Shown: piece after piece, positions 9,557-17,641 of the stretch
How the letters are laid out: each line of letters opens with the position of its first letter
How positions within the stretch are numbered: the first letter of the stretch is position 1
NCBI RefSeq assembly: GCF_024832785.1
Contig: NZ_CP116615.1
Span: 2,232,001 to 2,296,000 of the forward strand
DNA from: Fontisphaera persica
GTDB lineage: Bacteria > Verrucomicrobiota > Verrucomicrobiia > Limisphaerales > Fontisphaeraceae
Direction: 5' to 3'
Length of the DNA stretch: 64,000 bases
Notes under the pieces: generated by a model
Databases searched by the model: none
Told to the model about the DNA's origin: nothing
The model's input: only the letters and a program-made list of their open reading frames with translations
Made by a program: the position numbers and the translations under genes

Positions 9557-9907
9557 CTACCACTCGAGCGTATGCCCCTCGACACTGCAGGTCACCGGCA
9601 GACTCAATGCATTGTAGGAATACGTGCCACCTGCCGGGCAGATCGGCTTGACCTTCAGATAGAGCGTAGGGCCAATCAGGTCATCATCCGTAGGCACGTC
9701 CGTTGGGGCCTTGCTTTTTTCCACTCCCCAGAGTTGTTTGGACGCCTGAATCTGCCGCAGGTTGTTCATGCAGGCTCGGCTTTGGGCTAATTGACGGCTC
9801 TTGACGAAGTTGGGCACGGCAATGGCCAGCAATAAGCCGATGATGGCCACCACAATCATGATTTCCACCAGGGTGAAGCCCCCGCGGGCTGAAGTTTTTG
9901 GCCTCAT
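9557..9907 (-). CDS. Type IV pilin-like / type II secretion pseudopilin
   Basis: A 116-residue exported pseudopilin. Residues 10-31 carry the prepilin peptidase site (Gly followed by FTLVEI with the conserved Glu5) and the long hydrophobic assembly helix IMIVVAIIGLLLAIAVP. The short C-terminal domain has two Cys (in CPAGG and TCSVEG) that could form the disulfide loop seen in minor pilins. The ATG at 9907 (MRPKTSARGG) gives the normal short basic leader; longer in-frame extensions run into non-coding sequence. It stands alone behind its own candidate promoter. Confidence 0.9.
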   Translation of the reverse strand: MRPKTSARGGFTLVEIMIVVAIIGLLLAIAVPNFVKSRQLAQSRACMNNLRQIQASKQLWGVEKSKAPTDVPTDDDLIGPTLYLKVKPICPAGGTYSYNALSLPVTCSVEGHTLEW

Positions 9908-9939
9908 AACATTGTTTGGGTTTGGTGGCAACAACGTAG

Positions 9940-9968
9940 GATATAGCGCTTGTGGAAAAAACCACAAG
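9940..9968 (-). promoter_or_regulatory. Candidate promoter overlapped by a perfect palindrome, upstream of the pseudopilin
   Basis: On the minus strand TTGTGG (9967-9962) and TATATC (9945-9940) are 16 bases apart and the pseudopilin ATG follows about 33 bases later. The -35 lies in an exact inverted repeat, CTTGTGG (9949-9955) and CCACAAG (9962-9968), separated by six A. This could be an operator or an mRNA hairpin. Confidence 0.45.
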
Positions 9969-10586
9969 TCTATTTTACGTTGGCCAGTTTTGCCTTTAGG
10001 GCCGTTCAACCCTGTCGTTATGAGGATGCCAGAACGGATAAGCACCCCCGGGCCGTCCCAACTGCCTGCTCGCCTGATGCCAGAACCCCGCACCCCCACC
10101 GGCGAACAACGCCAGGGGCCGGCAGGGTGGCATGGCATGACACGGGGTCATGGCTGGCCGGAAAGAGGAACCCAAGCCAGGCCATGACGGTTCCAATATT
10201 AAGAGAAGAGGTGTCTGGCCTTTGGGCATGAGAACGGTGAGCATGGCCATCCATAGCCTGCTCACCGCTTCCACAACGCCCCGGGCCACGCACCCCCATC
10301 GCGTGCGCTCGGTCTTCATAACTACTTGCCTTTCTGTTATTTGCGGCGTGGACCAGGCGCAGGGCGGATTTATTTTTATGAATACAATACGTGTCCACAC
10401 ATTGCCCTATGCCTGCCGCAACGTCATTTGTGTAGCAATTTCCGGGCCGTATCATTTTTAATAATAACCAGCTTGGCCTGTCCTTAATTCAGGCAGCCCA
10501 AAGGCCTCTGGGTGAAAATGCATCAGCTTCCGGCTGGCCACCCCAAAGCGCTCCCTTGAGCGCCGCGTTCTCAAACCGGTTAACCA
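9969..10586. other. Intergenic stretch with no convincing gene
   Basis: About 620 bases between the pseudopilin promoter and the promoter of the oxidoreductase. Open frames here are short, composition-driven and lack starts with ribosome sites. One imperfect hairpin is present (GTCATGGC at 10147-10154 facing GCCATGAC at 10181-10188, with flanking TGGC/GCCA). No tRNA, riboswitch or repeat shared with other parts of the window is seen. Confidence 0.6.
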
Positions 10587-10614
10587 TTGCCTTTTCCCTC
10601 TTTCCGCGCATAAT
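10587..10614 (+). promoter_or_regulatory. Candidate promoter of the Gfo/Idh/MocA gene
   Basis: TTGCCT (10587-10592) and CATAAT (10609-10614) with a 16-base spacer, about 17 bases before the ATG at 10632. Motif match only. Confidence 0.45.
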
Positions 10615-10631
10615 AGCCACCGCTTTACACC

Positions 10632-11996
10632 ATGTTTATGAATAAAAACGGCTCAACCAATACGGCCTCACGGCGTCAATTTTTGAAACAATCCTCCTTC
10701 GCCCTGGCTGGGGCTGCCACAGCCGCCCAACTGCCCTTCGTCATCACCGCCCACGCGGCGCCGGATGACCCCATTCGCATCGGCGTCATCGGCTGCGGTG
10801 GGCGCGGTACCGGGGCAGTCTTGAATGTCCTTGGCGCGCAGACCAAGGTCATCTACCCCTCCAGCGGTTACCACACCGAGGATGTGGCCCAAACCGGCCC
10901 CCTGCAGCGCAAAGATGTCCAGGTGGTGGCGCTGGCCGATGTCTTCGAGGACCGCCTGGAACGCTGTCGGGAAAACCTGTCCAAACTGGCAATCAACATT
11001 CCGCAGGAGCGGTGTTTTACCGGCTTCAATGGTTACAAAAAACTCCTCGCCATCCCGGAAATCAACTACATCATCCTGGCCACCCCACCCCATTTCCGCC
11101 CGCAACAGCTCATGGACGCCATCCAGGCCGGCAAGCACGTTTTCATGGAAAAGCCTGTGGCCGTGGACGGCCCCGGCGTGCGCATGGTCATTGAGGCGGG
11201 TGAATTGGCCAAAAAGAAGGGCCTGGGCATCGCCTCCGGCACGCAGCGCCGCCATCAGCGCAGCTACCGCGAGACCATTAAACGCATCCATGACGGAGCC
11301 ATCGGAGAAATCCTCTATGGCCGGGCTTATTGGTGTGGCGGCGAAATATGGGTCATTGACCGCAAACCCAACATGAGCGACATGGAATGGCAGCTTCGCA
11401 ACTGGAATTATTTCACCTGGCTTTCGGGCGACCATATTGTCGAGCAACACGTGCACAACCTGGACATCATGAACTGGGTGCTCAACGCCCACCCGGTCCG
11501 CGCCGTGGTGGGCTGTGGCGGGCGCCAGGTGCGCACCGATGCCAAGTACGGCAACATCTACGACCACTTTGCCGTCGAGTTTGAGTATGAGAATGGCGCC
11601 CGCGTCTTCAGTTTCAGCCGCCAAATCAACGGTTGCGACGGCAAGGTGGAAGAAGCGGTGGTGGGAGTCAAAGGCTACAGCAACTGCCACAATTTCATCC
11701 GCTCCGAGGGCAACAACCTGTGGCGCTATCGTGACCCGGATGTGAATCCGTATGAGGCTGAACACCAAAACCTCATCGCCAGCATCCGCGCGGGCAACCC
11801 CATCAATGAGGCGCGCGCCGTCGCCGAAAGCACCCTCATGGCCATCATGGGCCGGGAGTGTGTGTACAGCGGCAAAGCCGTGACTTGGGACGCCATGCTC
11901 AACTCCAAAGTGCGCCTGGGCCCCGACAAGTACGAGTTTGGCCCGCTGCCCATCGCGCCGGTGGCCATGCCAGGGCGCACGGCGCCCGCCGTCTAA
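10632..11996 (+). CDS. Tat-exported Gfo/Idh/MocA family oxidoreductase
   Basis: An NAD(P)-dependent sugar or polyol dehydrogenase/epimerase-type protein of 454 residues. Residues 14-43 form a twin-arginine signal (SRRQFLK then a hydrophobic stretch ending AHA). The Rossmann fold starts at about residue 49 with GVIGCGGRGTG, and the family's catalytic-Lys motif appears as FMEKPVAVDG near residue 172. A GHIVEQHVHNLD-type segment near residue 275 is typical of the exported Verrucomicrobiota/Planctomycetota members. The real substrate is unknown. A strong terminator follows, so it is a single-gene unit. An alternative ATG lies two codons downstream (10638). Confidence 0.93.
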   Translation: MFMNKNGSTNTASRRQFLKQSSFALAGAATAAQLPFVITAHAAPDDPIRIGVIGCGGRGTGAVLNVLGAQTKVIYPSSGYHTEDVAQTGPLQRKDVQVVALADVFEDRLERCRENLSKLAINIPQERCFTGFNGYKKLLAIPEINYIILATPPHFRPQQLMDAIQAGKHVFMEKPVAVDGPGVRMVIEAGELAKKKGLGIASGTQRRHQRSYRETIKRIHDGAIGEILYGRAYWCGGEIWVIDRKPNMSDMEWQLRNWNYFTWLSGDHIVEQHVHNLDIMNWVLNAHPVRAVVGCGGRQVRTDAKYGNIYDHFAVEFEYENGARVFSFSRQINGCDGKVEEAVVGVKGYSNCHNFIRSEGNNLWRYRDPDVNPYEAEHQNLIASIRAGNPINEARAVAESTLMAIMGRECVYSGKAVTWDAMLNSKVRLGPDKYEFGPLPIAPVAMPGRTAPAV

Positions 11997-12036
11997 GGTA
12001 TCCGCAGGACTTTGGCTGAACGCTCTCTGCACGCTC

Positions 12037-12073
12037 GCCTGCCTCCCGAAGAAACGGGAGGCAGGCTTTTATT
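12037..12073 (+). terminator. Rho-independent terminator
   Basis: A perfect 12-bp stem (GCCTGCCTCCCG at 12037-12048 paired with CGGGAGGCAGGC at 12055-12066), a 6-base loop, then TTTTATTT. It ends transcription of the oxidoreductase gene. Confidence 0.92.
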
Positions 12074-12096
12074 TCGCCGCGAGCTGCATGCAGGAT

Positions 12097-12125
12097 TTGA
12101 CCGAATTATTACGCAAGCGTATAAT
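12097..12125 (+). promoter_or_regulatory. Strong sigma70-type promoter
   Basis: TTGACC (12097-12102) and a perfect TATAAT (12120-12125) with an ideal 17-base spacer. It would give an mRNA leader of about 105 bases before the ATG at 12237. Confidence 0.7.
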
Positions 12126-12236
12126 CTATATGAGGTCCTGAGATGTTAAACACGCACACATTTTCCCATCACCCCAAGTCCGCAGGGCAGGTCTGGAAAC
12201 CCAGGCGAATGGAGACCCCTCAACCCCGCCAAGCTT

Positions 12237-12965
12237 ATGAGTGACACCGCCAGTCTCGCCAAATGCCTCAGTTATATTGATGCCCAGTTCACTCCCTTGC
12301 CCGGCTCCGAGCAAGGCCCACTCACGCGCCGCCGTCTGGCGTCCATTACGCTGTCCCGCCAGGCCGGAGCTGGCGGACGCGCCGTGGCGGAAATGCTCGT
12401 CACGCACTTGCAGCAAATGGAAAAAGAACCCGGACCGCCTTGGACGGTCTTTGACCGGAATCTGGTGGAAAAAGTGCTGGAGGACCATCATTTGCCGCAG
12501 CGACTGGCCGAGTATATGCCGGAAGACCGGCGCCCATTGTTGGACGACATCATGGAGGAGCTGCTGGGGTTGCATCCGCCTTCCTGGACGTTGTTTCACC
12601 AGACCTGCCAGACCATCCTGCATCTCGTCACCCTGGGACATGCCATCATCCTGGGCCGGGGCGCCAATTTGATTGCGGCCAGACTGGACAATGTCGTTCA
12701 CGTGCGCCTGGTGGGCTCGCTGGAACGGCGCATCGAGCGGGTGTGCGCCACGCGCCGTGTATCGCCAAAAGAAGCGCGTGAATTAATTGATCAGGAAGAC
12801 CGCTCCCGCGCCGCTTACGTGAAGAAACACTTTGGCAAAGATGTGGAGGATGCCCAGTATTATCACCTGGTCATCAACACGGATTACGTGACCTTGCAGG
12901 AGGCTGTGCAGTTAATTGCCTTTTTGACCTGCCGGCGGCAGGAGTCCCCCGTCCGCACCCACTAA
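12237..12965 (+). CDS. Cytidylate kinase-like P-loop protein
   Basis: A 242-residue member of the cytidylate-kinase-like family (Pfam Cytidylate_kin2 type). The N-terminal phosphate loop reads ITLSRQAGAGGRAVAEML (about residues 37-54); FDRNLVEKVL and GHAIILGRGAN follow in the order seen in the family, and the C-terminal half has the R-rich lid (RRIERVCATRRVS) and a D-R-x-R-x-x-Y segment. Such proteins are believed to be nucleotide or small-molecule kinases but most are uncharacterised, so CMP as substrate is not certain. It has its own strong promoter and a long leader. Confidence 0.85.
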   Translation: MSDTASLAKCLSYIDAQFTPLPGSEQGPLTRRRLASITLSRQAGAGGRAVAEMLVTHLQQMEKEPGPPWTVFDRNLVEKVLEDHHLPQRLAEYMPEDRRPLLDDIMEELLGLHPPSWTLFHQTCQTILHLVTLGHAIILGRGANLIAARLDNVVHVRLVGSLERRIERVCATRRVSPKEARELIDQEDRSRAAYVKKHFGKDVEDAQYYHLVINTDYVTLQEAVQLIAFLTCRRQESPVRTH

Positions 12966-12998
12966 CCCCCATCGGGCCGACGCCAAGCAGACGGCCGT

Positions 12999-14315
12999 TT
13001 GAAAAAAAGCCGCGCAGGCATCGTCCAATGGGCGATGTTTGACTTGATGCGATGGGTGGCAGCGGTGTGGGTATTGGTAGGCGCGGTGGGGACCAGTGGG
13101 GCTGAGTTTCCCCAGCCTGCCTCCAAAAAGGGCCTGCAAGTGCAAATGGTGGATGACGCCCTGGCCCTGGGGGTCAAACACGCCGCTATCAATATCAACT
13201 TGACTGGACTGGTGGATGTCCATCGCCAGTCTGGCAATCCCGCCTGGACTTCTGGCGGGCAAATCTATCATTTTCAAAAAAGTTATCTGGAAAGCCTGGA
13301 CCGGCAGATTAAGCCCCTTTCTGACCGCGGCATCGTGGTATATCTCATCGTCCTGAGTTACGCCTCCGGACGCCCCGAGGTGGATAAACTGGCCCTGCAC
13401 CCCAACTATGCCACCAATGCTCCCAACCGCCTGGGAGCTTTCAACACTGTCACGCCAGAAGGACGGGCATGGTACGCGGCCTGTCTGGAATTCCTGGCGC
13501 ATCGCTGGTCAGGCACCAACCAGGCTCACGGACGGGTGGCGGGCTATATCATCGGCAATGAGGTCACCAGTCACTGGTGGTGGTGCAACATGGGACCCGT
13601 CTCCATGGAAAAGTTCACTGCCTACTACGAGGACACCGTGCGGCTGTTTCATGCGGCGATTCGCCGCCAAGCCCCGTGGCCGCGGGTTTATCTTTCCCTG
13701 GACCACCATTGGAATATCCGTTACGCCGCCGGTGATGACCAACAAGCCTTTGCCGGACGCCCCTTCCTGGAGGCCTTCGCGGCCCGTGCCCGCCAGCGGG
13801 GCGATTTTGACTGGCATCTGGCGTACCACCCCTACCCGGAGAATCTGTTTGAGCCTCGTTTCTGGCTGGATAAAACGGCCGTGCCCCACCCTGACACCCC
13901 GCGGATTACCTTCAAAAACCTGCATGTTCTCACCGAGTTCATGCGCCAGCCGGCCATGCGGTATCGCGGAACGCCCCGGAGAATCATTCTCAGCGAGCAA
14001 GGATTCCACACCCCCAAAGGACCGGAAGGCGAGCTGCTGCAGGCCGCTGCCTACTGCTATGCCTACCAGATAGTGGAGCGCAATGACGGCATTGACGCCT
14101 TCATTCTCCACCGGCATGTGGACCACGCCCACGAAGGCGGCCTGCTGCTGGGACTGTGGCGGAATCGCCCCGGCAGTGTGGCCGAGCCCTACCAGAAGAA
14201 ACGCATTTACGAGTGTTTCCGCCTGGCCGATACCCCGCAATGGCGCGAAGCCTTCGACTTCGCCCTGCCCATCATCGGCCTCAAAAACTGGAACGAAATT
14301 CCGCGGCACCCATGA
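12999..14315 (+). CDS. Exported DUF5722-like glycoside-hydrolase-fold protein
   Basis: About 400-438 residues with a hydrophobic leader (MRWVAAVWVLVGAVG, ending SGA). The body reads as a (beta/alpha)8 barrel of the GH-A type: a strand ending in IIGNEV (candidate acid/base Glu, about residue 187) and a later strand ending in IILSEQG (candidate nucleophile Glu), with HWNIR and HPYPENLF between them. This matches DUF5722-type proteins. The start is uncertain: TTG at 12999, ATG at 13035 or ATG at 13047; the last gives the most normal signal peptide. The substrate is unknown, though the Glu pair suggests an active hydrolase. Confidence 0.8.
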   Translation: MKKSRAGIVQWAMFDLMRWVAAVWVLVGAVGTSGAEFPQPASKKGLQVQMVDDALALGVKHAAININLTGLVDVHRQSGNPAWTSGGQIYHFQKSYLESLDRQIKPLSDRGIVVYLIVLSYASGRPEVDKLALHPNYATNAPNRLGAFNTVTPEGRAWYAACLEFLAHRWSGTNQAHGRVAGYIIGNEVTSHWWWCNMGPVSMEKFTAYYEDTVRLFHAAIRRQAPWPRVYLSLDHHWNIRYAAGDDQQAFAGRPFLEAFAARARQRGDFDWHLAYHPYPENLFEPRFWLDKTAVPHPDTPRITFKNLHVLTEFMRQPAMRYRGTPRRIILSEQGFHTPKGPEGELLQAAAYCYAYQIVERNDGIDAFILHRHVDHAHEGGLLLGLWRNRPGSVAEPYQKKRIYECFRLADTPQWREAFDFALPIIGLKNWNEIPRHP

Positions 14316-14519
14316 AATTTCCAGAGCACCCTGTGCGGTTGGCAAACACCCCCGCAGTTCTTCCCTTGCCTGCGGGAGGAAAATCACCGCGCAAAAAGCA
14401 TGGCAGTCGTCGGTGGACATTCCACTGGAACTTATACGCACCGCTCAACAACTAAGGAGACGCCCTTCTGCCCCCAGAAAACACTTTGCAAAATCACCTA
14501 AACCTCTACATTCGAAATC

Positions 14520-15413
14520 ATGAAAATCACCAAAGCACTGACACTGGCCCTCTGCGCGGCCAGTCTTTTATGGGCGGTCAACAGCCCGGCCGCTGAACGT
14601 AAAATCGTCCTGCTCGCAGGCACCCCCAGCCACGGTCCCGGCGAGCATGAACACAATGCGGGCTGCCTGTTGCTGGGACGTTTGCTCAATCAAATGGGCG
14701 GGGTCAAAGCCGTCGTCCACACCAACGGCTGGCCCAAGGACATGACCATTTTTGACGGCGCCGATGCTGTGTTCATTTATTGCGACGGCGGCGGCGGGCA
14801 CATGGCGGTGCGTGAGCGCCAGCGCCTGACTTTCCTGGGCGAACTGATGAAGCGCGGGGTGGGCTTTGGCTGCTGCCATTATGCCGTGGAAGTGCCCAAG
14901 GACAATGGCGGCCCGGAGTTTCTAAACTGGATGGGCGGCTATTTTGAAACCCATTGGTCGGTCAATCCCCATTGGGACGCTGACTTCAAGGTCATTCCCA
15001 AGCATCCCATCACCGATGGCGTGCGCCCCTTCAAAATTCGTGATGAATGGTACTTCCACATGCGCTTCCAGGAGGGCATGAAAGGCGTGACCCCCATTCT
15101 CAGCGCGGTGGCTCCCCCCTCCACCATGAACCGGCCGGATGGCCCCCACAGCGGCAATCCCGCCGTGCGCGAAGCCGTGGCCAAGGGCGAGCCGCAGCAT
15201 GTCATGTGGGCCTACGAACGCCCCGATGGCGGGCGCGGTTTTGGCTTCACCGGCGGCCATTTCCATAACAATTGGGGCCATGATGATTTCCGCAAAGTGG
15301 TGCTAAACGCCATTCTTTGGATTGCCAAGGCCCCCATTCCCCCCGGCGGCGTGCAGAGCGTGGTCACCCCCGAGGACCTGAAGCAGAACCTGGACCCCAA
15401 GGGCCGTAAATAA
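14520..15413 (+). CDS. Exported ThuA-domain protein (trehalose-utilisation-like)
   Basis: A 297-residue protein with a signal peptide (cleavage near residue 25 at SPAAE) and a ThuA domain, a class-I glutamine amidotransferase-like fold. Visible family features are KIVLLAGTPSHGPGEHEHNAG at the start of the domain, GVGFGCCHYAVE at the nucleophile-elbow position and a C-terminal GRGFGFTGGHFHNNWGHDD segment. The biochemical role of ThuA proteins is poorly defined; in this phylum they cluster with sugar oxidoreductases and DUF1080 enzymes. It is one of three ThuA-type genes in the window (see 29396 and 35001), which are only distantly alike. Confidence 0.9.
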   Translation: MKITKALTLALCAASLLWAVNSPAAERKIVLLAGTPSHGPGEHEHNAGCLLLGRLLNQMGGVKAVVHTNGWPKDMTIFDGADAVFIYCDGGGGHMAVRERQRLTFLGELMKRGVGFGCCHYAVEVPKDNGGPEFLNWMGGYFETHWSVNPHWDADFKVIPKHPITDGVRPFKIRDEWYFHMRFQEGMKGVTPILSAVAPPSTMNRPDGPHSGNPAVREAVAKGEPQHVMWAYERPDGGRGFGFTGGHFHNNWGHDDFRKVVLNAILWIAKAPIPPGGVQSVVTPEDLKQNLDPKGRK

Positions 15414-15424
15414 ACCCCCGGCGA

Positions 15425-16573
15425 TTATTCCTTCCATTCCAGGTGTGCGGCCACAGCGCGGTGCTGGCTGCGGCGGCCCCGCTCCGTCACGCAATAGACG
15501 GGGCGCAACTGCGGACTGCAAAATACATAATCCAGCCTCAGCCAGGGCCCAAAACCCGTCAGCGGATTGGAGCTGTACCCGGGAAACGTGAGACCATAGC
15601 CACGTCCAGCCTCCGCAAACGCATCGGCAAACTCCGCGTGGAATTGGCGATGCAACCAGCCGCGGCTGGGCATGTTGAAATCGCCCGCCACCACAAAGGG
15701 CCGCTTTTCCTTTTGCAGATGGGCAATGAGCCGCTGGGCAATGTCCACCCGCTGCTGCCATGCTTTGGCAACGTCCTCCTGGAAACGACTGCTGCGGCTT
15801 TCCCCGGCGGTTTCGCCGGCCAAGGCCACCAATACCCCCAGGCCGCGCAAACGATATAATTCGCGGCGGGGGCTGGGCAGGTGCACGTTGTACACCACCA
15901 CCGTGCGCGAGTGCGCCTGCAATTCAAACCAGGCTCCCACCGGCCAGCCAAAGGCATCATACACCGGTATCGGGCCGGAACTGAGAATGGGATGCCGACT
16001 GAGCAGGACAAATTCCCCAAACGCGCGGCCCTGATAGTTGGTATAAGCTCGCAATAATCGCCCCATCTGGCCCACAGCCTCCTGCAAGGCAATCACGTCG
16101 GGCTGCTCCTGCTGCATAAACGCCGTGAAACTCTGGCGGTTATTTTGCCCGTAATTATTAGTCATCACCCGCAAAACGGGGCTGGAGGCTGCCTTGGGGC
16201 GGTACCAGTGAAAATCATAAAAACCAAAGGCCACCCACAAGATTGCCACTCCATGCAGCCACAGACAGCGCCGGCAAAACCCCCATGACAAAGGCAACAG
16301 GAGCAGGAGCGGCAACAACCACACCTGCGGGGGCACAAACAGGCAAAAGGCGGTAAAGTAGTGCCGCTCCCCCACCCCTGCCGTCAGCGCCCAGAGGGCC
16401 AGGAGTCCAGCAAGGTAGAGGAAGTTGGCCGCGACTACCAGCCGCCGGCACCATTGCGTCCATCGCCGCCAGCCGCTCCCCGGTTCATGGCGGCGCTGCC
16501 ACGCGGCGGCCAGTGCATCCAGCCCCCGTTCCCACCTCGTTGTTTGCGGGCGGTCCATGAAATCGTGGGCCAT
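15425..16573 (-). CDS. Membrane-anchored endonuclease/exonuclease/phosphatase-family protein
   Basis: A 382-residue protein with three hydrophobic helices in the first 130 residues and a DNase I/EEP-fold domain after them. Catalytic signatures are VMTNNYGQN, ALQEAV (metal-binding Glu), GDFNMPSRG and the terminal SQHRAVAAHL (Ser-x-His). The membrane anchor makes a phosphodiesterase or lipid/sugar-phosphate hydrolase at the envelope more likely than DNA repair. It is convergent with the ThuA gene (11 bases apart). Confidence 0.88.
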   Translation of the reverse strand: MAHDFMDRPQTTRWERGLDALAAAWQRRHEPGSGWRRWTQWCRRLVVAANFLYLAGLLALWALTAGVGERHYFTAFCLFVPPQVWLLPLLLLLPLSWGFCRRCLWLHGVAILWVAFGFYDFHWYRPKAASSPVLRVMTNNYGQNNRQSFTAFMQQEQPDVIALQEAVGQMGRLLRAYTNYQGRAFGEFVLLSRHPILSSGPIPVYDAFGWPVGAWFELQAHSRTVVVYNVHLPSPRRELYRLRGLGVLVALAGETAGESRSSRFQEDVAKAWQQRVDIAQRLIAHLQKEKRPFVVAGDFNMPSRGWLHRQFHAEFADAFAEAGRGYGLTFPGYSSNPLTGFGPWLRLDYVFCSPQLRPVYCVTERGRRSQHRAVAAHLEWKE

Positions 16574-16610
16574 TGTGCCCTGCGGGCGCCTCCCAAAGCA
16601 ACGGCGGAAA

Positions 16611-16643
16611 TAAAAACACGGCGTCCCCGCCGGGAACGCCGTG
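16611..16643 (-). terminator. Terminator behind rpmB
   Basis: An 8-bp stem (16617-16624 with 16636-16643; CACGGCGT and ACGCCGTG on the plus strand) is flanked by A residues at 16612-16616, which read as a T tail on the minus strand, directly after rpmB. Confidence 0.7.
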
Positions 16644-16666
16644 GCTCAAAAAATACTTGGGGCAAC

Positions 16667-16933
16667 TCAGGCCTTGGCCGCTTCCGCCTTCTTCCAATGG
16701 CGTTTGGGCGGCTTGACAATCAGGCCCTTTTTGATGGCGCTGGCCGCCACTTTCACGTAGCGCACCTCGCCATCAATCACGGCCTTCACCCGCTGCAAAT
16801 TGGGCAGAAAACGGCGTTTGGTGATGGCGGTCACGTGCGTGCCGATGCCGCCCTTCTTCTTGGCCTTGCCACTGCGCCAGATGATGCTGCCTTTGGCAGC
16901 ACGCTTGCCGGTCAATTCACAAACTCGTGACAT
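16667..16933 (-). CDS. rpmB: 50S ribosomal protein L28
   Basis: L28 is a small basic component of the large ribosomal subunit. The 88-residue product begins MSRVCELTGKR and has the family's basic GIGTHVTAITKRRFLPNLQ core and a Lys-rich tail. The start at 16933 is supported by an AGGA Shine-Dalgarno about 8 bases upstream; the longer in-frame start (16954) would add seven non-conserved residues. It stands alone with its own terminator. Confidence 0.97.
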   Translation of the reverse strand: MSRVCELTGKRAAKGSIIWRSGKAKKKGGIGTHVTAITKRRFLPNLQRVKAVIDGEVRYVKVAASAIKKGLIVKPPKRHWKKAEAAKA

Positions 16934-17146
16934 ATCAAATCCTGTTTTTAACAAAGAGCCGAGAAATTAGCAACGCTCCGCCAACATGCAAGCCCATTTT
17001 TCGTTTTTTTGCCACCTCTACTTTTCCAGGTCAAAGAGGGCTACCCGGCCCCCGCCCTTGGGTTCAAAGCTTTAAGGCCATGCCGGCCGCATTTTTGGTC
17101 TGGCCTCGTTCGCTGTTTTTGCTCAAGCTTGGACTGCAATACTACT

Positions 17147-17641
17147 ATGCGTTTGTATTCCAAGACCGAAACTTTCCTGGCCAATCTTCCATACGCCATC
17201 ATGGTGCTGGCCGGCAGCGCAGTGCTGGCTGTGGGGCTGGGGGGAGGCCATGGCGCATGGCTAGCCGCCCTCCTCTATGCCGCCTATGGCATCGGCGGCT
17301 CATTGTGGACGATGATTTTTATCTGCCCTTATTGCGCTTTTTACAACACCCGGGGCTGCCCCTGTGGCTACGGCATGGTGGCCGCCCGGCTGGCCCCCAA
17401 GGCGGAGCGCGAATGTTTTGCTGAAAAATTCCGCAAACACATTCCGGTGATTGTGCCGCTCTGGCTCATCCCGGCCCTTGCCGGCGGCTGGCTGCTCTGG
17501 CGGCAGTTTGACAGCACTATGGCCCTGCTGCTCGCGGTATTTGTGGTGGACGCCTTTGTCATCCTGCCCTTGTTCAGCCGGCGGCACGGATGCTCGGAAT
17601 GTCCCCAAAAGGAAACCTGCCCGTGGATGGGCAAGGCCTAG
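17147..17641 (+). CDS. Small membrane protein with two Cys clusters
   Basis: A 164-residue protein with four hydrophobic helices (about residues 13-31, 36-55, 104-122 and 127-145). Between helices 2 and 3 lies CPYCAFYNTRGCPCGYG and at the C-terminus CSECPQKETCPW, seven Cys in metal- or disulfide-like spacing, so it may bind an Fe-S centre or metal. I do not recognise a named family. The ATG at 17147 (MRLYSKTE) is preferred to upstream starts because those residues are non-conserved in appearance. Its stop codon overlaps the convergent GH172 stop (17638-17641). Confidence 0.8.
   Translation: MRLYSKTETFLANLPYAIMVLAGSAVLAVGLGGGHGAWLAALLYAAYGIGGSLWTMIFICPYCAFYNTRGCPCGYGMVAARLAPKAERECFAEKFRKHIPVIVPLWLIPALAGGWLLWRQFDSTMALLLAVFVVDAFVILPLFSRRHGCSECPQKETCPWMGKA

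Noticed and set aside
10147-10188. Hairpin in the intergenic stretch as a small RNA or riboswitch
   Set aside because: The stem is imperfect, has no T tail or known riboswitch core, and no promoter is aligned with it.
10668-12032. 454-codon minus-strand frame opposite the Gfo/Idh/MocA gene
   Set aside because: Shadow frame; the plus strand has a Tat signal, Rossmann motif and catalytic Lys.
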